64,000 bases of DNA from Dyadobacter frigoris. GTDB taxonomy: Bacteria; Bacteroidota; Bacteroidia; Cytophagales; Spirosomataceae. Position 1 is the first letter of the stretch; each line of letters opens with the position of its first letter. Below are positions 59,242 to 64,000 of the stretch, piece after piece. The notes beneath the pieces are model-generated. The model saw only the letters and a program-made list of their open reading frames with translations. It was not told where the DNA came from and searched no databases. Made by a program: the position numbers and the translations under genes. The stretch is from the NCBI RefSeq assembly GCF_005280585.1, contig NZ_SZVO01000005.1, positions 385,732 through 449,731 on the forward strand, written 5' to 3'.

Positions 59242-60069
59242 ATGACATACGAAGCGCTTTTTGAACACATTTCCCAAAAGAAATCCTATCTCTGCATAGG
59301 CCTGGACACAGATATACGTAAAATCCCTGCTCATTTGTTGAAAGAGAGCGATCCGGTATTTGAATTCAATAAACAGATTATTGACGCAACTGCCGATTAT
59401 TGCGTTTCTTATAAACCAAACATTGCTTTTTACGAAGCATTAGGTGCAAAAGGTTGGGAAAGTTTACAAAAGACGATTGAATATATTCCTAAAAGTCATT
59501 TCACAATTGCCGATGCGAAACGAGGTGATATTGGAAATACGTCAGGACTTTATGCCCGTACCTTTTTCGATCCATCATCGTCAGGACTAAATTTTGATTC
59601 GGTTACAGTAGCGCCTTATATGGGCAGCGATTCCGTAACACCGTTTCTTGATTTTGAAGGAAAATGGGTAATTCTGCTGGCTTTAACTTCTAATTCCGGA
59701 GGTGCAGATTTTCAAAGACTTGAAACAAAAGACGGGTTGGTATACGAACAGGTTCTAAAAACTTCACAAACCTGGGCCGGTGCCGATCGGATGATGTACG
59801 TCGTGGGAGCAACCCAGACGAAAGATCTGGCTAATATCCGCACCATCGTACCCGATCATTTTTTGCTTGTTCCGGGCGTTGGAGCGCAAGGAGGAAATCT
59901 GGAAGAGGTTTCCCGTTATGGTATGAATAAAGCCTGCGGATTGCTTGTGAACGCATCCAGAAGTATTATTTACGCAGGAAACGGTTTAGATTTCGCAGAA
60001 AAAGCGAAAGAAGAAGCCCAGGTTTTACAAAAAGAAATGGCAGTTTATCTTGATAAGTATTGTAACTAA
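59242..60069 (+). CDS. pyrF: Orotidine 5'-phosphate decarboxylase (group 2)
   Basis: Makes UMP from OMP. The 275 residues are of the longer group 2 type common in Bacteroidota and actinobacteria. The catalytic [10 protein letters not shown] motif is near residue 91, preceded by the GLDTD motif near the N-terminus and followed by [13 protein letters not shown] and the C-terminal phosphate site [11 protein letters not shown]. The start at 59242 (MTYEALFEH) replaces a 23-residue upstream extension that looks non-coding. The gene is 48 bases before lysA and probably cotranscribed. Confidence 0.96.
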   Translation: MTYEALFEHISQKKSYLCIGLDTDIRKIPAHLLKESDPVFEFNKQIIDATADYCVSYKPNIAFYEALGAKGWESLQKTIEYIPKSHFTIADAKRGDIGNTSGLYARTFFDPSSSGLNFDSVTVAPYMGSDSVTPFLDFEGKWVILLALTSNSGGADFQRLETKDGLVYEQVLKTSQTWAGADRMMYVVGATQTKDLANIRTIVPDHFLLVPGVGAQGGNLEEVSRYGMNKACGLLVNASRSIIYAGNGLDFAEKAKEEAQVLQKEMAVYLDKYCN

Positions 60070-60117
60070 ATCGGGATTAAATCATTTAATTATAAACGAA
60101 TACAATTCAATTTCCCA

Positions 60118-61353
60118 ATGCAGCTTTCAGAACAAAATACATATACAATACAAAATATCGATCCGGTTCAGCTTATTGAAGAATACGGCAGTCCGCTTTA
60201 TGTTTACGATGGCGAAACAATTCGTCGCAAAGTAAAGGAATTGCAAAATGCTTTTTCAAGCATTAACATGAAAATCAAATTCGCCTGCAAAGCAAATACC
60301 AATCTTGCGATCTTAAAATTGATGCGTGAAATTGGTGTAGAACTTGATGTAGTTTCAACCGGCGAACTGGAAATGGGAAAACTGGCTGGATATGATACAA
60401 AACAAATCACGTTCACGCCAAGCGGTGTTCCTTTTCATGAAGTAAAAACAGCTGTTGAAGCAGGCACAATTGTCAATGTCGACAGCATTCCGCTGCTTGA
60501 ATGGTTTGGACAAACGTATGGAAACACAAAACCGTGTTTGATCCGTCTGAAACCAAATGTTGCTGCAGGTGGAAATATAAAAATCATGACAGCACATGCA
60601 GATTCCAAATTCGGGATTTCTGTTTTGCTATTGGATCAGATTCTCGAAGTTGTCAAAAAATATGATATCAAAGTAATCGGCTTACATCAGCATACAGGAT
60701 CTGATATTAAAGATGCCGAGCCTTTTTTGCAGGTTGCTGATATTGTTTTTGAAGCTGCTTTACAATTCCCGGATCTTGAAATTATTGATTTAGGCGGAGG
60801 ATTTAAAGTTTCCTACAAACCAAATGATCCTATCACGGATATGGAGCTTTTGGGAAACAAAATTTCGGAGCGTTTCAAAAATTTCTGTGCAAAATATGGC
60901 CGCGAGCTACAATTATGGTTTGAGCCAGGAAAATTTCTGGTAAGTGAATGTGGGTATCTATTGGTTAATACAACGGTCGTAAAAGAAGATCCGGCCCGCA
61001 CATTTGTTCATATTGATTCAGGTTTAAATCACCTGATCAGACCGATGATGTACGGTTCTTATCATCATATTTTAAACGTTTCAAATCCGGCAGGAGAAGA
61101 AAAAGATTATACAATTGTTGGCTATATCTGCGAAACAGACACATTCGCAACCGATCGTCCATTACCCGAAGTTCGTCAGGGTGATGTCCTGGCATTTCTA
61201 AACGCAGGTGCTTACGGTTTCACAATGAGCTCAAACTACAATGCCCGCTTCCGCCCTGCCGAAGTTCTGGTAGATAACGGTATTGCCAAATTGGTCAGAA
61301 GACGCGAAACACTGGAAGATTTGCTGCGCACGCAAGTAGGTTTCACAGAGTGA
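60118..61353 (+). CDS. lysA: Diaminopimelate decarboxylase
   Basis: The last step of lysine synthesis, a PLP enzyme (411 residues). The alanine-racemase-like barrel has the PLP-binding lysine in FACKANTNLAIL near residue 57; HQHTGSDIKD, DLGGGFKVSY and the FEPGKFLV motif follow. The C-terminal beta domain has CETDTFATDR and the active-site GAYGFTMSSNYNARFRPAEV, split here, with Tyr. The last codons lie within a repeated, hairpin-forming sequence. It follows pyrF. Confidence 0.95.
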   Translation: MQLSEQNTYTIQNIDPVQLIEEYGSPLYVYDGETIRRKVKELQNAFSSINMKIKFACKANTNLAILKLMREIGVELDVVSTGELEMGKLAGYDTKQITFTPSGVPFHEVKTAVEAGTIVNVDSIPLLEWFGQTYGNTKPCLIRLKPNVAAGGNIKIMTAHADSKFGISVLLLDQILEVVKKYDIKVIGLHQHTGSDIKDAEPFLQVADIVFEAALQFPDLEIIDLGGGFKVSYKPNDPITDMELLGNKISERFKNFCAKYGRELQLWFEPGKFLVSECGYLLVNTTVVKEDPARTFVHIDSGLNHLIRPMMYGSYHHILNVSNPAGEEKDYTIVGYICETDTFATDRPLPEVRQGDVLAFLNAGAYGFTMSSNYNARFRPAEVLVDNGIAKLVRRRETLEDLLRTQVGFTE

Positions 61354-61467
61354 CACAGAGGTAAAAAGAGGGGCACAGAGTAACAAAAAAGAGAGGTACA
61401 CAAGTTTAAGTAAAATCAAACTCTGTGTACCTCTTTTTTAACTCTTAGTCCTCTGTGTAACCTAACT
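61344..61467. repeat. Repeat-rich terminator region after lysA
   Basis: CACAGAG is repeated at 61344, 61354 and 61374 and recurs inverted (CTCTGTG, near 61421 and 61451). Outer arms ACACAGAGG/CCTCTGTGT (61353-61361 and 61450-61458) enclose an inner perfect 11-bp stem at 61392-61402 and 61424-61434 with T run after. The lysA stop codon is inside the first repeat. It serves as terminator and may be an interspersed repeat. Confidence 0.7.
61392..61441 (+). terminator. Terminator after lysA
   Basis: AGAGGTACACA pairs perfectly with TGTGTACCTCT (11 bp, 21-base loop), followed by TTTTTT. It lies between lysA and the convergent aldehyde dehydrogenase gene. Confidence 0.85.
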
Positions 61468-62844
61468 TATTTTCAAGTGGAAAGATTTTGCTTTTGTCAA
61501 AGCCTCGTATCCTACTTTTGAAAGCGTCACTCCCCTACCCGAATTTTTAACACCTGTCCAGGCTAAGGCCGGATCCAGATAATCGCAGCGGTTCATGAAC
61601 CAGGTTCCGGTTTCTACCTGCGCTCCGATTTCCAAAGCTGCATCAATATCGCTGGTCCAGATAGAAGCAGTCAAACCATATTGGCTGTCATTCATCAATT
61701 GGATCGCTTCCTCATCACTTTTCACAGACATAATACCTACAACCGGAGCAAAACTTTCTTCCGTCATCACCTGCATGGTATGATCTACATTGACCAAAAC
61801 CTGAGGTGCCATGTATGGTGTTCCTGCTTTGTGTGCCGGAAAAAGCGCTGTATCAATCAATGCTTTTGCACCCTGACCTACGGCTTCCTCAATTTGTTTT
61901 TGAGCAAAAACAGCAGCAGAAGTTCTTACCATTGGTCCCAAGGTCGTATCAGCATTAAGCGGATCGCCCAAAGTATATGTTTTTGTCAGCGCAACAAAAC
62001 CTTCAACAAAGGCTTCATAAACATCTTCATGAACATAAATCCTTTCAACGCCGCAGCAAGACTGGCCAGAGTTAAAGAACGAACCATCCACTAAGTTTTC
62101 AACCGCATCAGCAACATTCGCATCCGCACGAACATAAGCAGGATCTTTTCCACCCAATTCTAAACCACCAACAATAAAACGCTCATTGATTGATTTCTGA
62201 ACGGCGTGACCGCCTTCTACCGAACCAGTAAAAGCTACATAGGAAGTTCTCGTATCTGCAATAACCGTTGCTACTTGCTCGTGACTTAAATGTAAATATT
62301 GGAACACACCTTCGGGCAAACCTGCGTAAGCGAAAGCCTCAGCGTAACGTTCAGCACAAAGCGGCGTTTGCTGTGCATGTTTTAAAATCACCGTATTGCC
62401 AGCCATAATTGCCGGAATAACAGAATTGACAGATGTCAGATAAGGATAATTCCATGGCGCAACCACGAAAACTACCCCAACCGGATCCCGACGGATGAAT
62501 CTTTTAAAACCGGCGATTTCCTCCACTTCAACATCAGCTAAAGCCTGCTCTGCAACAGAAATCATGTATTTCGCACGCTCCTGAAATCCTTTCTTAATTT
62601 CATTCGCTGTATAACGCACAGGCCGGCCCATTTGCCAGGTCAGCTCTAAACCAATTTCGTCAGCATTATTCACAAAATATTCCACCGCTTTTAAACAAAA
62701 AGCAGCACGTTCCCGAACCGTTGTTTTCTTCCATTCTTTTTGTGCTTCGGTTGCTTTTGCCAAAGCACTTTCAATCATTTCGTCTGTCGCAAGCGGCCGC
62801 TCCAGATATATTGACCCATCGATAGGGCTTATTGTTTTTTGCAT
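61462..62844 (-). CDS. NAD(P)-dependent aldehyde dehydrogenase
   Basis: Oxidises an aldehyde to its acid, in the cytoplasm; 460 residues. The cofactor-binding and catalytic motifs are VVAPWNYPYLTSVN (with Asn), GGLELGGKDPAYV (catalytic Glu) and FFNSGQSCCGVERIYV (catalytic Cys), in the normal order. It resembles the succinate-semialdehyde/aminoaldehyde branch. It lies 28 bases downstream of an SDR gene on the same strand, and a probable glutamine-synthetase-like gene precedes both, which suggests polyamine, GABA or ethanolamine-type catabolism. Confidence 0.95.
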   Translation of the reverse strand: MQKTISPIDGSIYLERPLATDEMIESALAKATEAQKEWKKTTVRERAAFCLKAVEYFVNNADEIGLELTWQMGRPVRYTANEIKKGFQERAKYMISVAEQALADVEVEEIAGFKRFIRRDPVGVVFVVAPWNYPYLTSVNSVIPAIMAGNTVILKHAQQTPLCAERYAEAFAYAGLPEGVFQYLHLSHEQVATVIADTRTSYVAFTGSVEGGHAVQKSINERFIVGGLELGGKDPAYVRADANVADAVENLVDGSFFNSGQSCCGVERIYVHEDVYEAFVEGFVALTKTYTLGDPLNADTTLGPMVRTSAAVFAQKQIEEAVGQGAKALIDTALFPAHKAGTPYMAPQVLVNVDHTMQVMTEESFAPVVGIMSVKSDEEAIQLMNDSQYGLTASIWTSDIDAALEIGAQVETGTWFMNRCDYLDPALAWTGVKNSGRGVTLSKVGYEALTKAKSFHLKIS

Positions 62845-62872
62845 GATTCAAAAAATTTGATCTATCTTGATC

Positions 62873-63646
62873 TTATAATGGTGTTACGTAAGCAGATGTA
62901 ATTCCCCCATCAACCAGAAAATCAGTACCTGTAACAAAAGAAGATTCATCCGATGCAAGGAATAAAACAGCAGATGCCATTTCCCTAGCTTCGCCAAAAC
63001 GTCCCATTGGAATATGAACCAGACGACGTTGTTTTTTCTCCTCAGTATTTAAAAATTTCATCAATAATTCCGTCCGCAAAGGTCCAGGGCACAAAGCATT
63101 GATCCGGATATTTTCACGTGCATGAATGATTGCCAATTCCCTTGTTAAAGCCAGAACTGCCCCTTTACTGGCCGTATAAGCAACTTGCGGTGTTGCAGCC
63201 CCAAGAATTGCAACGAAAGAAGCCGTGTTAATAATAGAGCCGCCGCCAGCACGCTGAAGGGCAGGAATTCCGTATTTACAACCTAAGAAAACTCCTTTGG
63301 CATTGATATTCATCGTCAAATCCCAGATGGATTCTTCGGTTGTCATCGCATTATCATCATCACTATGCATGATACCCGCGTTGTTGAACATGATATTTAA
63401 TTTTCCAAATTTCTCTTCTGTAAATGCTACCATCGCTTCGCAATCCGCAGCCTTGGAAACATCGGCATGAAGATAAAAAGCTTCTCCGCCTTCGGCTGTG
63501 ATCATATCTGCTGTTTCCTGTCCGGCAACATCATTTACGTCTGTAATAACTAGTTTCGCTCCTTCTTTGGCAAATAAAAGAGCAGTTTCACGGCCAATTC
63601 CACCACTTCCACCGGTGATGAGGGCTACTTTATTTTCTAAACGCAT
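62873..63646 (-). CDS. Short-chain dehydrogenase/reductase (classical SDR)
   Basis: A 257-residue NAD(P)-dependent oxidoreductase. TGGSGGIGRETA is the cofactor motif (about 12-23), followed by NNAGIM, then catalytic Ser in IINTASFVAILG, and YTASKGAV with Tyr and Lys, then the PG motif LCPGPLRTELL. The ending VDGGITSAYVTPL is the usual C-terminus. The substrate is unknown; it sits upstream of the aldehyde dehydrogenase, so an alcohol-aldehyde pair is plausible. Confidence 0.94.
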   Translation of the reverse strand: MRLENKVALITGGSGGIGRETALLFAKEGAKLVITDVNDVAGQETADMITAEGGEAFYLHADVSKAADCEAMVAFTEEKFGKLNIMFNNAGIMHSDDDNAMTTEESIWDLTMNINAKGVFLGCKYGIPALQRAGGGSIINTASFVAILGAATPQVAYTASKGAVLALTRELAIIHARENIRINALCPGPLRTELLMKFLNTEEKKQRRLVHIPMGRFGEAREMASAVLFLASDESSFVTGTDFLVDGGITSAYVTPL

Positions 63647-63952
63647 TGGGTTATGTATTAAGGGATTAAAATTTTATAGTAATTGAGTTTGTTAAAATTG
63701 GTATTTTAATAATATCCGGATAATTCCAGGAGGCTCCTACGGAGCCAAACCTTGCCCGGTAATAATTCATTTCTATAAACAGGGAGCCGCTAAGCGGCTG
63801 AATAATTCCTAATTCTTTGTATTAATTCCCATTCAAAAAATCTCCTTTCCTAAGACCCCACTCCATCGGAGCATCCTGTTTATAGCAATCAATTCTCTTC
63901 TCGCAAAATCCAGGCTCCTTAGGAGCCCTCCTGCCGCGGTCCAAAATTTCTC
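63647..63952. repeat. Cluster of short palindromic hairpins (GGCTCC-type)
   Basis: Hairpins at 63732-63746 (GGCTCC-TAC-GGAGCC), 63785-63799 (AGCCGC-TAA-GCGGCT), 63861-63871 (CTCC-ATC-GGAG) and 63913-63927 (GGCTCC-TTA-GGAGCC) all have 3-base loops. TATAAACAGG at 63774-63783 recurs inverted at 63875-63884. No reading frame is present. The region lies between the SDR gene and the partial gene at the window edge. Confidence 0.75.
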
Positions 63953-64000
63953 CTAAATCCTTTCAAAATATCTTTTCCTCTCCCAATCAGTCACCGACAT
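63953..64000 (-). CDS. 3' end of probable glutamine-synthetase-family gene
   Basis: Only the last 15 codons are in the window. They read SVTDWERKRYFERI and then a stop. This resembles the C-terminus of glutamine-synthetase-like ligases, which end in (I/V)TDWE..RY. The first codon seen is ATG, but the gene almost certainly extends past the window edge on the reverse strand. The SDR and aldehyde dehydrogenase genes downstream fit a gamma-glutamyl-type catabolic operon. The family call rests on this short tail alone. Confidence 0.45.
   Translation of the reverse strand: MSVTDWERKRYFERI

Overview
The window looks like chromosomal DNA of a Bacteroidota bacterium, most likely a Cytophagales/Spirosomaceae member close to Dyadobacter. 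This is an inference from gene content. The clues are a type IX secretion (T9SS) C-terminal sorting domain, a carboxypeptidase-regulatory/TonB-dependent receptor, a fused HAD-type hisB, a two-subunit transketolase, a Uma2 protein, AT-rich intergenic DNA, TAnnTTTG-type -7 promoter boxes and little use of Shine-Dalgarno sites. I saw no rRNA, tRNA, CRISPR array, prophage or intact insertion sequence.

Layout. 0-6 kb: miaA, then a reverse-strand block (ribE, PASTA protein, T9SS cargo, rhodanese), then hisB and a 34-residue membrane peptide. 6.3-9 kb: small secreted protein, beta-carbonic anhydrase, SulP transporter. 9-10.6 kb: ECF sigma factor, membrane anti-sigma candidate and Spy-like protein. 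10.8-15 kb: a transketolase operon whose two subunit genes are separated by an accessory cassette (Uma2, AAA ATPase, TOPRIM-like protein). 15-22 kb: Bcp, M23 peptidase, FAH hydrolase, NlpC/P60 lipoprotein, and a two-gene His-motif membrane pair. 22-36 kb: HAD phosphatase, an atypical sigma/anti-sigma pair, ispF, amidohydrolase, two M16 peptidases, a tandem hairpin array, secreted hydrolases, a GT9 glycosyltransferase and a TPR protein. 36-39 kb: an SDR gene preceded by a second ATPase-TOPRIM-like pair. 38.7-48.1 kb: a long reverse-strand cluster of three AhpD-like proteins, DUF3179 protein, MFS transporter, FG-GAP/UnbV lipoprotein and TonB-dependent receptor. 48-50 kb: a PPP-tailed small protein and an XRE regulator/membrane pair with a perfect operator-like palindrome. 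50-64 kb: metG, Hsp20, a Rdx protein, a truncated REP-associated transposase, a small CPxxC-tailed protein with a membrane protein and two-component system, then PfpI-like protein, rfbC, pyrF, lysA, aldehyde dehydrogenase, SDR and the tail of a probable glutamine-synthetase-family gene.

The most interesting parts are the two ATPase-TOPRIM-like pairs (possible defence cassettes), the TonB/AhpD-like/DUF3179 cluster (an uptake and redox or catabolic system with no assigned substrate), the CPxxC-tail/membrane/histidine-kinase module, and several families of palindromic repeats accompanied by a transposase remnant. Most remaining genes are ordinary housekeeping or cell-envelope genes.
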